64,000 nucleotides of DNA from Flexamia atlantica (Eukaryota; Arthropoda; Insecta; Hemiptera; Cicadellidae). Below the pieces are notes generated by a model that saw only the letters and a list, made by a program, of their open reading frames with translations, was not told where the DNA came from and searched no databases. Below, piece after piece: positions 46,726 to 58,199 of the stretch. The position numbers were made by a program, and so were the translations under genes. Location: positions 12,305,501 through 12,369,500 of the forward strand of contig JAQJVK010000006.1 of the NCBI GenBank assembly GCA_035578135.1. The letters run 5' to 3'. Every line of letters begins with the position of its first letter. Positions within the stretch are counted from its first letter, which is position 1.

Positions 46726-46822
46726 CCCGGTAAGTTTTATCGTACACGCATGAAAATCCTGCACTCGCCTGTGGCTCGCGCGGGAACTATCATGCTCGTC
46801 CAGTAAAACAGCACTTTACCGG
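46726..46822. repeat. GC-rich imperfect cruciform
   Basis: CCGGTAAG...TTTTATCGTACACGCATGA pairs with its partner ending CTTTACCGG at 46822, around a CpG-rich loop (CTCGCCTGTGGCTCGCGCG). It shares the core GCATGATAGTTC-CGCGCG (in complement) with the inverted repeat at 62961-63082. Confidence 0.55.
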
Positions 46823-46829
46823 TCTAGTA

Positions 46830-48870
46830 ACATAATATACTATTGTTGATGACGATGATTGATATTTCATTCACAGTGAAACAAAGACTATCACAATAAA
46901 AGTCAGGGCGAAGTTTTTGTTATTTTAGGCAGGTTCTTCCCTTATGAAAGACAATGCAGTTGTTGTACTCGAAAATACTCCCTATCACTAAAAAATATTA
47001 CATTTTAGAGGAAATTGAAAGGAGGTCATTAGTAATCAAGTTGGACATCAGTAGTTGCGATACTGTCTCCGACTTAGGTGATAACTAGCTCTCCAACATT
47101 GAACAAACAATCTCTGATTTAAGTTTATTATTGATTAACATTTCATATATAAGTTACAAAGTACGCAATTTTATTCACATATATTAATTTTGCATACTGG
47201 TTTAAAGAGGGCTATTTTTAATAATCGGCAAAAAACATTGCCATGCAAAATACACGTTTCAATGCTGCAGTTATAAAAACTTCATCGTTGTTTAAGGATG
47301 ATCCATCCTTTTAAAAGAAGTTGTGATTAAAAAAAGTTGAATCATTACATTAATATAATTATCACAGCAACAGCATAAAATATACAAATAAATATTTACG
47401 ATAATTTTTCACCGTAACACTATAAATAATTCCATAATACTAGGAGTACGCTCCGATGTCGCGTATGAGGACGAACGTATTCGCAATTTACCATGGTGGT
47501 GACATTAAACCTATCATTTTTAATACTCAAAGGAAACAAAACAACATTCATACAGTTACAAATAAAAAATAATTTTGAATGTTAAAAGTGATCAAATGTT
47601 TTACCGTACGGTATAACAAAAGCTACTTGAAGGATAGTTGTAGATCTGACCTCAAATGTTAAGAATGGTTCTTAACATAGGTTATGGTAAAATATTTAAG
47701 ATGTATTTAAAGTGAAATGGAAGAAGTCTAAAGAAACAAAATGGTTTTCACAAAATGCTATTTATTTTGTCCTCACAGAAAATAAGTTTCAGTGAAGCCA
47801 AGAAATATATTAAGCCTTTCATATTATATGACAATGACTGTTGATGCGACAACCAGCAGCAGTCTGATAATACCATTGGTTTGTCTGATACCGGATTGAA
47901 ACCTTCTGGATTCATTTTAGTAGTGGAACATACATGATCAAATGGGCAATTTCACACTCTTCGACTTAGTGTCGGATGATCATTCTGCCATGCGACAAAT
48001 AAAATCAAATTCATTGTATTGCCATTACAACACATTTTACAAAGTTGGAAGCAATGTCTATTTCATAATAATTTTAACTGAAATACATTCTGAAAAAAAC
48101 TTATGTAAAGTAACTGAATCAGTTTTTTTTAAAGGAAACTTTCGGAAAACAAGAAAAAACTGTTTATTTTCAAAAGGGTGTAAGTCCAAAACGCCATATA
48201 ACGCTTTGTTGACATACGCCCTTTTAAAACAAATCACAGAAATGCTATGCTGATTTCATCCACAACCATTCATTATAGGTAAGCCCTTTCAAAGCAAATC
48301 GATGTATCTAGTTAAAGAGTACAAAACCACCAAAACCTGAAAATAAAAAAATGGACTTACGCCGTTTTAAAAAAAACCCGATTCAACTGGAAGTCAAAAA
48401 TCGCGTAGGCCTCAGATATGAAACAAAAATTATTTTCATTACTCTACAAAAAATTATCTGTTTTTGTTATGTGTTTGTCACCTGCAAAACCGTTCTTTAA
48501 TAACCATTGTTTATTTCAGAAAAATAATATTTTCTATAAACCCTTTTTTAGTTTTATTTTATATATAAAGTAAATTATACAGCTGATTTCAACATACTAA
48601 GGAGAAAAGTCTCGTTCAATACGTTTTTAATGAAATTGGTTGGCATATGCTCGACCATATGAAGTGTTCAATAAATCTTGTACTTTATACCAAACCAAAG
48701 GTCTCAAATACGCAAATCCCTCTTTTTAATCTTGTTAAGAAATATATAACAAATTTGGTGGAGTAAAAATGAGTAAAATAATGCACAATTTTATATTTTA
48801 ATATATAATGTAAAACATCAACATACAACAATATCAAAAACATGAATAATAAAAAACATTTGATCCGCAA
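46830..48870. other. No gene seen
   Basis: AT-rich. The 103-aa plus-strand ORF at 47942-48253 has no recognisable domain and no splice context, and I treat it as chance. Confidence 0.4.
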
Positions 48871-48877
48871 CGAATAC

Positions 48878-48990
48878 AGCATGTGTGATGACAATTTGAA
48901 CATAATGGCAGCACAGACCAGAGAGACACCCACGACCAGAACCCAATGGTTGAAGTTCAATGCACATTGGCAATTGAAGAGAATATCTTT
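48878..48990 (-). CDS. Possible internal exon, adenylyl-cyclase-like membrane segment
   Basis: A textbook acceptor, TTTTGTTCTTTCAG|AAAG, opens a frame coding KDILFNCQCALNFNHWVLVV and then GVSLVCAAIMFKLSSHML. This is a Cys-containing loop followed by a hydrophobic segment ending in a basic/His-rich edge, reminiscent of the second membrane cassette of membrane adenylyl cyclases. The donor is uncertain: ATGCT|GTATTC (end 48878) is the best of weak choices. GC content exceeds that of its flanks. No catalytic-domain exon was found nearby, so gene identity is tentative. It could also be any polytopic membrane protein. Confidence 0.3.
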
Positions 48991-49179
48991 CTGAAAGAAC
49001 AAAAGTGTATTAATATAAATAAAATATTGTAAATTGAAAATAGACCTTATGAAATTAGTGAAAAACATTCAAATATTTACAACACATTATACACAAATGA
49101 AAGGATGAAACAATTCCTATGAAAAAACGTTTCTGGAGGAATATAAAAAGAATTACAATTTTCAAAATATTATTATACT

Positions 49180-49470
49180 AACAGTTCCCGTGGCTTCGCT
49201 CACGATAAAAATTAGAGTTCAACCTTAATAGCTCGAATCTGAAGGGCCTGAATTAAAAAAGAGTTTTATCAAAGAATATGTAACGTGTTTATATGAATAG
49301 CTGTTTAAATAAATAGGTCTGTTTATATAAAATATAACGCTGTTATGGCATTGTGTAGGTCTTAAAAACATTTATGTCACACTGTGGACAGTCACAGTGG
49401 ATTATGTCGGGTTTCTTTTCAAAGTCATAACTCGAGAACGGCTGGACCGATTTTAACGTTAAAAGTGTCA
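49180..49470 (+). repeat. SINE/RTE-like repeat fragment
   Basis: GTTCCCGTGGCTTCGCTCACG at about 49185 and AACTCGAGAACGGCTGGACCGA at about 49429 are words typical of widespread arthropod retroelements. Borders unclear. Confidence 0.4.
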
Positions 49471-49774
49471 ATTTTACGGTAATTGGTCGAAAATTTGCCA
49501 ATACGTCTCAGAATTATCAAATAGAGTATCAATTAAGTACGATAAAGTGATGAAAGTTCGAAACAGTAGCACTATCAATTGGCGGTGTTTCAAACTTGCT
49601 TCACTTTGTTTACAACGTAATATATGGGCGGTTATTAATAATTTTAAAGGTTAACCACAGATTGCAGCACTTATTTTTTCTGTGCAAAGCCGGGACACAC
49701 CATCGAATCGGATGTTTATACATCGATAGATGAAAAAGGAATTCGCCAAATTGTTTTAGGGCATGATTGTAATA

Positions 49775-50785
49775 CATTGAGGACGCCATGAGAGAAAAAA
49801 CTATAACTCCCGCTGCCTAAATGAAGATGGCGCCTCATAGTTTGTTCATGATTAAATAGATAAGGTAGAAAAACTAATTTATGGATTAAATATAAACTAA
49901 GAAAAGGTAACTTTTATACACTACGTAAAACCTAAAAAAATCCTAACAACCATGATGAAAGAATTAAATTATTAAACAGCCGTAACAACGTATCCGTTTG
50001 TCAAGCTAATTACCCTCTGCTTGCTTGAATGAAATTGGAAATGTAAACAAAAGATCGACAATCACATTTATATGGGAACGTTTTAAAGCCTCTTCTCCAC
50101 CAACTTACAACTTTGAATTTTGGAAATATATAACTTACTTAGCGGATACCTTCACCATAAAAGGAACGTCTGTGCAAATTTTTAAGGTTCGAAGTCCAAT
50201 AGTTCGGGCTGTACGATGATAGGTCAGTTGTATTTGACAAATGTACGGTATAGGAAAGAAAAACGATAACTCCAGCTGCCGAGATAAAGATGGTGACATC
50301 AGCGACGAAAGAATAATATTATTAATACTATTCTCACTATTAGTACAGAACAGTTACAGGTCGCTGGGTGTCTCATATACAGATTTTATTCTTAAACAGA
50401 TGAGATACTTAAACTAAACGAAATGTAACTTTTATATAGCACATAATTATGTACTTAAAATAAATCAACAAAAAACTATAAAAACCAAAACCATTATGAA
50501 AGAAATTAAATTGTTAGCAGCTATAATATCGTCATACCTACATTTGTAAAGGTAACTACCAGCTGACTGATTGAATGAACATTGAAAATGTAAACAAAAA
50601 TGGCCCAACATACTTTTATATGGAAAAAATTTAAAACTTTGACCTCGCTAAAAACCCCTTAAAACTTTGAATTTAGAAAAATCTGTTCTTAGCGGATGCC
50701 TACGCCCTGAAAGGAACGTCCACGCAAAATGTCAAGGTCCTAGGTCGCATAGTTTGGGCTGTGCGATGATAGGTCACTGGTATTT
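49775..50785 (+). repeat. Two tandem diverged copies of a 460-540 bp unit
   Basis: Copy 1 (about 49775-50235) and copy 2 (about 50250-50785) share ATAACTCC(C/A)GCTGCC, then AA(A/G)ATGG, then AAATGTAAACAAAA, then TTTATATGG, then (T/C)TTAGCGGAT(A/G)CC, GGAACGTC and GGGCTGT(A/G)CGATGATAGGTCA. Copy 2 has extra AT-rich sequence. No protein-like frame is conserved between them. Confidence 0.7.
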
Positions 50786-50789
50786 GACA

Positions 50790-51900
50790 AATATATAGTA
50801 GATTATAAAAATATAACAATAAAAAATAAAAAATATTATAATTGTGTAATTGTATACATACCAAATTGTTTGGGACTTGGCTCCTCATATCATTAATAAA
50901 GAAATTAAAAAAGGAGATTGAATTTAGGCATCATATAGGATTTTCTCTTCAAGCTCAAAAACAAACTATGTAAAATATAATGTGTCCTACCTAAGTAATT
51001 TGGAGAACTTGACATGACATCAGCTTGGTGAACTATATTGTGATATGAATCAAAGTGGGCATAACCAACCTTGGAGCGGTAAACAACAAACGGTGGGGGA
51101 TAAATGAAACTCACCTATCGGGAAGTACGTACTTAATTTGTGGTTAGTTCATATACACATTCATTATTTTAGTTTAATTCATAACAACTAACAACTTTAA
51201 TATTTTTACGATAAAATATATTAGCCTATCTATATGGTTTAAATTAAAATTGTAAATAGCTCTTTTTTCTATATGCAGTTTATTATTTGGCTCCAAATAT
51301 AATCTCACATACAGGTACAAAGAAATAAAAATTAATAACTACAAGTAAAGAATTTTCCAATAATAAAAAAAATGTTCAACACACTAATATGTAATCACTG
51401 GTTTTACAAACATCTTTTGGTGGCTGAAACTAACTCTTTTCCGCCAGAGAATCGAAAACTTTCGTCCCTAGGGCCGAAAGTCAGCTATATTTGCTTCAAA
51501 GAACGCGAGGACATCACATCTCGCGCATACAAGACACAGCATACACAAAGATATGGCATCTCGTGCTGTCATACAGCATTCAATAGGTTACAAAGACAGA
51601 ATAGTTGCGATCATATGATTTTCGTAGCTGTGTTTGTTTAAACCATGCCAAAGAAGTCCATTGCTAATAAACTCAAAGTTTTGTTTTCAAGTATGCCAAA
51701 TAAAAATCAGATTTTTAATGTTGTATAGGGTACATTTCATTGTGTACTGTGGTGAAAAATGCGGTTCGCACCTCGCCAAAAAGTGTTTTGCAGCTCTTGA
51801 TTGTTTCAAATTCTCGACTTCATCTTAAATTTGAAATACAATCTCGAGCCTGCAAAACCTCAGTTTATGCCCTTGTTGCAAAATATACTATTGAAAAAAA
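50790..51900. other. No gene supported
   Basis: The 89-aa plus-strand ORF at 51372-51641 covers a slightly GC-richer stretch with an imperfect ATCTCG-GC(A/G)-TACA repeat, but it shows no domain and no splice sites I trust. Confidence 0.4.
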
Positions 51901-51925
51901 AAATTATTACTATGCTCTGTTAGTA

Positions 51926-52015
51926 CGGGCAAAATACTTTTTTCATCCAAGGGCAAAATACTTTTTTCATCCAAGGGCAAAATACTTTATTCATCCAAGG
52001 GAAAAATACTTTTTT
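51926..52015 (+). repeat. 24-bp tandem repeat, about 4 copies
   Basis: Unit GGGCAAAATACTTTTTTCAT plus CCAA, repeated nearly perfectly with the last copy diverged. The 24-bp unit keeps frame on both strands, so the overlapping ORFs show repeated octapeptides. Confidence 0.95.
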
Positions 52016-52283
52016 AATTTTATATAGATTTTGCGGCCATGAGAAATCGATTGAAGCTGGCCACAAGATGGGGGGAAATCCGGTTTCCATCCTACAGCCC
52101 GTCAACAAAGTACCCATGTTATCGTTATGGCCATTTTTAACCAAAACAACTGATTGATATATTTAGGTTGCCTATATTTTATCCTAGAGCAAAACTCGGT
52201 ATACCTAGAGTAATGACAAAATCAAAGTTTATTTCAAATCAAATTTTGAAAGAGCGTTTTAGGCCTTCTAACATTTGCAGATA

Positions 52284-52594
52284 CAGTAGAGTCCCGCAAA
52301 CCCGGAATTCTGGATAACTCGGCAAGCCTACCAGAGCAATAAAGTGCACTGAGATTAAAGGCCAGAGCATGGTGTGACACATATAAAACAATTTTGGTTT
52401 TTCTTTCATTTTTTTTGTAACTTTTAATGTAGTTTTTGTATTTTTTACTATGCAATAAATAAATGATTTCTCATAGAAGTAACAGAAACTATTCTTATTT
52501 TTTCTTATTTTTATTCATTTTTCGATAACTCGGAAATTTCACAAACCTGGACACCGTTCGGTTCACATTAGTCCGGGTTTGTGGGACTCTACTG
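52284..52594. mobile_element. pogo/Tigger-like MITE, TA target
   Basis: CAGTAGAGTCCCGCAAACCC at 52284 is the inverse of the right end at 52594 (GGGTTTGTGGGACTCTACTG), with TA on both outer sides. The 311-bp interior is AT-rich with no gene. The end sequence is characteristic of pogo-group Tc1/mariner derivatives. Confidence 0.85.
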
Positions 52595-52631
52595 TAATTC
52601 ATATTTTAAAAAATCCTGACAGGGATCAGCC

Positions 52632-54232
52632 TATAGGCGTGCGCAGCAGGCATGCCATCAGTGCCATGGCATGCCTAACCTTAAGCCTTCTATTGACATA
52701 GTACACATTTAACTTCACTTTCTGTTCGGAGTAATCGTCAAGTACCGTAGCCTTACGCCAGTTTTATATGGTGAGAATTATTTTAATAACTCATGCCTAA
52801 GGTCATATCTGTGGCAGGCAGAATACCGGACATCTGTCCTCCCGCATGTAAACATTTTGTTTTAAAATCTTATAAGTTACTTAACAAATTTCACCTGATC
52901 TCCCTACATGAGGGATCTTGATTTCAAGTCGATATGTGCATACACAGTGACCGATGTAGCCGATATGCCAAGTTAAGTTATCATCACCAATATAGTAGTG
53001 CGGCCAGTATAGGCATTGGGCATCGGCTTCGGCTTATAGCAGATCACAATCAGTTGTTGAATCTTTATTTCCTTGCAACATTACAACTTTTAAAAAACTC
53101 ACAGCACCTGATTGTATACCATGACCACAAGGTCATTTTAAACAAAATGAGGCAAGTTATTTTGTTTTCAGTCACCCTGCTAGCCTTTAGCCATATTAAA
53201 AGAAAATATCCTCCTTAAACACACATTCAAAGGCTAACTATACATGAAATTTATAAACTTATGACAAGATGTTAAACACTGGCTGAAATAAAGAACAGTT
53301 GATCAACAGCAATTACATTAGTAGTTCGAATAAGTAAACTTAAACAAAAATGGATGCATTTTGCATCAAACTTTTTATTATTTGCCCCGCCAAATAATAG
53401 GTTTGTTTGAAAATTTATAATTTTATTACAAATATTCAAACACTTTAGTTTGACCCAACATTCTCGGCGCATTGAACATCTGCTTGAAGTTAAAATTAAA
53501 CTACTAAGATTGTCTAAAACGACCCGTTTTGCTTCAAAATATCCAAATTTTCTGGGATACCCAGATATACTCTCCGAGGTTTGATATACCCTCATAAAAC
53601 CCGGTTCAGTTTACTCGGACCCTATTTTTGAGATGGACCCATCACAAAAATTAATCCTATATATATATACCACTGTCATATTCTAACACGGAAGGTTAAA
53701 GTCGGATGAATGGTTGGGTGCTCCTTGTACTTCTACAAGCAAGAAGAGTAGACAGAAGAACAGGTCATAGCTACCCAGTGAGTTCTTGCTACCCTTAATC
53801 GCTTTTCCAAATTTTATTTGTTTAAAACGTTGTATTTTCAGAATAGGAAACAAAACAATGAATTTTTACTGATTGATTTTAATTTCTGTTACTTAGCATT
53901 ACATTACAGACCTTTGAGAATCTATTATTTTGCCAATTTAGACCTTTGAGAATCTATTATTTTGCAAATTTAAATATAGGCTATGTAGGCCTGTATTGTA
54001 TTTCGGTCAGTAACAACCCATTATTTTTTGGTACTGGTTACAAAAACGCCGCTTTAAAGCATCGGCTCGTATAAATCTATTTACAAATAATATTATTTAG
54101 TTTTAAAGTCATAAATATGATATACTTACATTTTATAGGTCAAATTTGCCAAGAATGCTTCATTGTGTTAGGGTATTTTGTCAAATCCAACCTGCTGGCA
54201 CTCCGAATGTTGGAGGTCTGCGCATGCCTATG
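52632..54232. mobile_element. Probable hAT-like element, 1.6 kb, no intact gene
   Basis: TATAGGCGTGCGCAGC at the left and the complement of CTGCGCATGCCTATG at the right form short TIRs of a type common in insect hAT elements. The flanking octamers GATCAGCC and GATAAGTT match at only 5 of 8 positions, so the target duplication is doubtful. The inside contains a 31-bp direct duplication (53911-53972) and no transposase-like frame. Confidence 0.45.
53911..53972 (+). repeat. 31-bp tandem duplication
   Basis: GACCTTTGAGAATCTATTAT followed by TTTGCCAATTTA, repeated once with one change. Confidence 0.95.
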
Positions 54233-55335
54233 GATAAGTTTAAATCAGATCAGATATCTGGGGTCCAACAGTATGTAGTTATGACTATAAATTGCCTAAA
54301 CTTATGAGTTCTCGGCAGTGTCTTTGAAAGTTTCTCAGGGTTTGACCCTGGGAAAAAATAATAGCAAAAAACAAGAATAAAAATAATTAAAAATACATAA
54401 CAGCAACATTTAGCAAAAACCCAATCTACAATTTAGGGCCTATACATATGAGGTCAGTAGCTGTCATGGTTGCGCGGCAACTGCCACTGTTGTACTTTTC
54501 ACAGTACCAAGGAGCGAATGGGATCATATTATACAACCATGCACTTTGAATCAACACCGATATGTAACAACATGAGGTGACTCTACTTTATTTTATGCCT
54601 TTCTAAAGTTCATTCGGAGTTTTGCTGAGTTATCTTCACTAAATGTTTGTAGTTGAAGTTAATTAAGACACACCGTGGCCACCAGTGGTGCACAAATATT
54701 TTGTCTGAGTCAAGTTTTTCTTTAAAATAACCAGTTAAAACATTTTTATTTTTTCCTTAGATATGTGTTTTCTCTGTTGTACTTTTGATAATTTCAAGAA
54801 ATTGCATTGTTTCCCTACGGTGAAATAAGTCAGGCTAAACATGTCTAATGAGAACAATGAAACCTTGCACCTTCTTCCACTGTGTAGGAGCAAAGTTTAA
54901 ATTAATAAGAGAACTAAATTAGTAGCAATTGATCAATGGACCTACCGTAATGGTATGTTGAGGTGAGTGCTGGTGCCAATGAAATTAAATGAATTGACGT
55001 TGAATCTGGTGCTTCCATTTACTTGCAGAAGGTGGCCATAAAAACATGTCGTTATTCGGAATTTACTAAGTTTAAGTAAGGTATGTTCCTAAAACAAAAC
55101 AACATCAATTTATGTTATAACAGGGAATCAAAATCGAATACTTTATTTATGTACGGCCTGAACTTACAAAACACCCTTTTTCAATATTATGTCAAAGGTT
55201 TAATATGATACACTTTGCTTAATTTTATTGCTTAATATCTGGGTTAAAATGCACTATTGGGGATAGTTTCATAGCCTATTAAATGGAGTAAGATTTGATA
55301 AGGCTGATGTATCTCCTATCTTATTAAACTAAGAG

Positions 55336-56035
55336 TAGGGCTGCCATACGTCCCGGTTTGACCGGGACAGTCCCGGTATTTTGCTCTTGTCCCGGAGTCC
55401 AGTCCACTTTTCCTGATGTCCTGGTCAGTTTTTAAATTGTGTAATATGTTATTAAATAATGAACTAAACCTGTAATTTAACAAGTTTGCTGCGGCAAACG
55501 AAGAAAGAAGAAACAATTCTTATATAATATATGTACTTTTGTTTTTAAGTTGTATTTCATTCGCATAAAAAACATTGGTATTTCTCATTGAAGTAAAATA
55601 AATTAATTGTAAGTTTTGTTTCATGTGATGAATTATTATTACACTTTACCATCGAAAAAATTGCATCGTCACAACACAAAATATAACAATAATTTTTTTC
55701 AAATCATTAAAATTCACAATTTTACTCTAAAACTTTTATAAATTTTTACCAGATTATAAGTTTTTCAAAAGTAAATTTTACCTCAGTAGCCTACCTATAT
55801 TTAGGCCAACCTAAAAACTTATTAGTTTGACTCAATAATCTGGACACAAAATAGGCCTGCTTGAGGTTAATTTTTGCTGCAAAAATTAACTATAATTAAC
55901 CCTTTTCCTCTAAAATTTCCAAAAATTTCCGGGGGAGGCTCACCTTCCATGCCCCCCAAACCCCCCGGTGTGACACACACTGGAGCATCTTGGTTAGTTG
56001 TCCCGGATTGACCGCTTGAAAATATTGCAGGCCTA
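55336..56035. mobile_element. hAT MITE with perfect 8-bp target duplication
   Basis: TAGGGCTGCCATACGTCCCG at 55336 is the approximate inverse of the right end (AATATTGCAGGCCTA, 11 of 13 terminal bases), and the element is exactly flanked by ACTAAGAG (55328-55335 and 56036-56043). Length 700 bp. Subterminal CCCGG words (TTTGACCGGGACA, GTCCCGG) are repeated in both orientations, as in hAT elements where transposase binds. No transposase gene remains. Confidence 0.9.
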
Positions 56036-56714
56036 ACTAAGAGGTAATGTAGCAGTGCCCAAAACTATTCAATCCTTCATTTTATTGTGTCAAATAATTT
56101 TAGTCAAACAACAAGGCTAATCGATGATCTCGTAGAATGCTGTCAATTAATCGATTGCTGTTGTTGGAAATGCAGACACAATGTAAACAGAGTACAGTTG
56201 AGATTCATAAATTTCCAAAGTTAAGAAATCTATTTATAGCTAGGTTATTCTTAAAAAAAACTGTTTACCATTATTAAACTTATTCTTCCTAAAGCAATCT
56301 TAATAAATGACATTAAGTTTCTAAAACGCAATATACTAATGTAAATAGGCTACCAACAAAAATTTACTGGTACATTATTATCATGAATATTATCCTAGGA
56401 AAAGTAGGCTACCGATGACATTTAGTAGATCTTGTCCTCAAAAGAGAATCACACTATAATTGTAGAGATATGTTTGAATTGAAATGAATAGGTATAGGCT
56501 AGGTCTAGTTTAAATGTTAATTTTATGTTTTCCCAAAAGTTATTGTTATCAACTTTAAAAAAATTATTTAAAAAATAAGTAATAATTTTGCGCTGATTAA
56601 AAAAATGATGGCATACCCATTTTTTTGTCGGCTCTTCAAAAGAAAGCTAAAATAAATTATATATATGCCTATCTTAAGTTTTATATATATAGGCTATAAA
56701 ACTTTTTTTTTATA

Positions 56715-56924
56715 AACGAAAACCTTAACTGCCAAGCCAATAAGCCTGTGTGATGACTGCAAGGTACCTTAGAGGCAATAGTCACATAGGCCAGCCAGAG
56801 GTGACCGCTCTTGATGGAAGAAGTAAGTTAGTACTGGGACTGGGAGTCGTCCACCACTGGGATTGAACCAGAGACATTTAACAATATTTCGGGCAAACGC
56901 TTTACCTCTGCGATATCGCCTCAG
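56715..56924 (-). mobile_element. tRNA-derived SINE
   Basis: Read on the minus strand, the unit starts CTGAGGCGATATCGCAGAGG. An A-box-like TATCGCAGAGG (56905-56915) and a perfect B box GGTTCAATCC (56860-56869) lie at tRNA-like spacing, followed by a body of about 140 bp unrelated to tRNA. The A box is imperfect, so it is likely an old copy. It is not a functional tRNA: no anticodon arm or acceptor stem closes. Confidence 0.65.
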
Positions 56925-56980
56925 TAAATACATATATAGCTAGGCCTTACCCTAACCTTAACTATCATAATATGACTAAA

Positions 56981-57404
56981 CAGGGGTTAATTTCAGCCGG
57001 AGCTCACCGGAGCATACCAGAGCGCAAGTTCGGTACATCACAATTCACCGGTGCGGCTCCGGACCGTCTTTTCTGGCCACGCCATCTTTTAATACTGTTC
57101 AGAAAATGATTTTTGATAAAGTGTACAACTCTTTCCAAATTTGGGAATTACCTAAGTCAACCTTACAGTCCTATTTTCCTTTACATAGCTATGCGCACCT
57201 TAACAGAAGGTGCGAAAGTATACAAGGCCTAAGCATTATACAGTTGTCATAAACGTAAAAAAATACCAATTTTAATTGCAATTTATACAAATGTTCCAGG
57301 GGAGGCCCCTCGGACCCCCCATCCTGCTGGAGGGTATTCCATACCCTCCCAGCCACCCGGTGTGCCATAGCTCCGGTACTTTTTTCTTTATAAATTAAGC
57401 CCTG
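56981..57404. mobile_element. Second hAT-like MITE (424 bp)
   Basis: CAGGGGTTAATTT at the left and AAATTAAGCCCTG at the right form TIRs. Flanks TGACTAAA and GACTCAAA are compatible with a decayed 8-bp target duplication. Internally GC-rich inverted words (GCCGGAGCTC, AGCTCCGG) and a CCCGGTGTG block resemble those of the 55336 element. Confidence 0.7.
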
Positions 57405-57888
57405 GACTCAAATATCAAAACCTAACCTTAAATAAGGTATTATTGAAATTTCACCTTGATTTCAAAAGATTTTTAAGCCGTACATCCTTTAATATACATC
57501 AGGTCTTAAGGACCAACTTCCAAGACAACATTTTATTACAGTTTCTGGTTTTTCAGCCAGAGCTAACAAAAAATCCTTAAATCCCAAACCCAAATTAGAG
57601 CAAAAATTACTAAATTAAAAAAAAATTATAGCTTAGACCTTATCTGAGAGAAGTACATACAATATTAGAAAATGTGTATTAACCTTTTACACAGTTTATA
57701 GGGCCTACTTGTTATCTCTAAGCTCAGCTTACTAATATGAGGCAGATAAAAACTTGTACCATCAGCTAGACTACATTTTTAGTTTTACTCTAACCTCAAG
57801 GATGCAAATGAGTCCTGCAAACCCGGACTACAAAATGTCCTTAAATAAGTTTAAGTCAAACTGCAACAAACATGAAAGCTTAAGATTA

Positions 57889-58198
57889 CAGTAGAGCCCT
57901 GCGAATCCGGACTAATGTGTACTGAACAGTGTCAAAGTGTCAAGGTTTGTTATCGTTATTCGTTATCAGGAAAGGAGTAAAAATAAAAATTAGTTTACGA
58001 TAAGTCTGCGTTATTCCTGTAAAAATTAATTATTCGCTGCGTAATTGGCTAATTTACGTCATGCAAAACTAAAAACTTAAACCTCATCTGTTAAAACAAA
58101 CAAAGAAAACCAAAAACTTTTGTAGCCTACTCTAAATAGATAAAAGTGCACTTAATTGCTCAGACAGTCTTTCTGAGCAATCTAGAATCCCGGGTTAT
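57889..58198 (+). mobile_element. Diverged pogo-like MITE copy, right end lost
   Basis: CAGTAGAGCCCTGCGAATCC at 57889 and, near the other side, AGTGCACTTAATTGCTC...AATCCCGGGTTATTG match the element at 52284-52594 (second match in complement). The last bases of the right TIR are missing. A further scrap (GTCCTGCAAACCCGGACTA) is at about 57810. Confidence 0.5.
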
Positions 58199-58199
58199 T

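Noticed and set aside
48685..48877. C-terminal 60 residues of the 127-aa ORF
   Set aside because: After the candidate exon the frame becomes Phe/Leu/Ile/Tyr-rich, typical of AT-rich intron translation, so only the first part is considered.
56850..56924. tRNA gene on the minus strand
   Set aside because: B box is good, but the A box is poor and no acceptor stem or anticodon arm closes; the unrelated body makes it a SINE.
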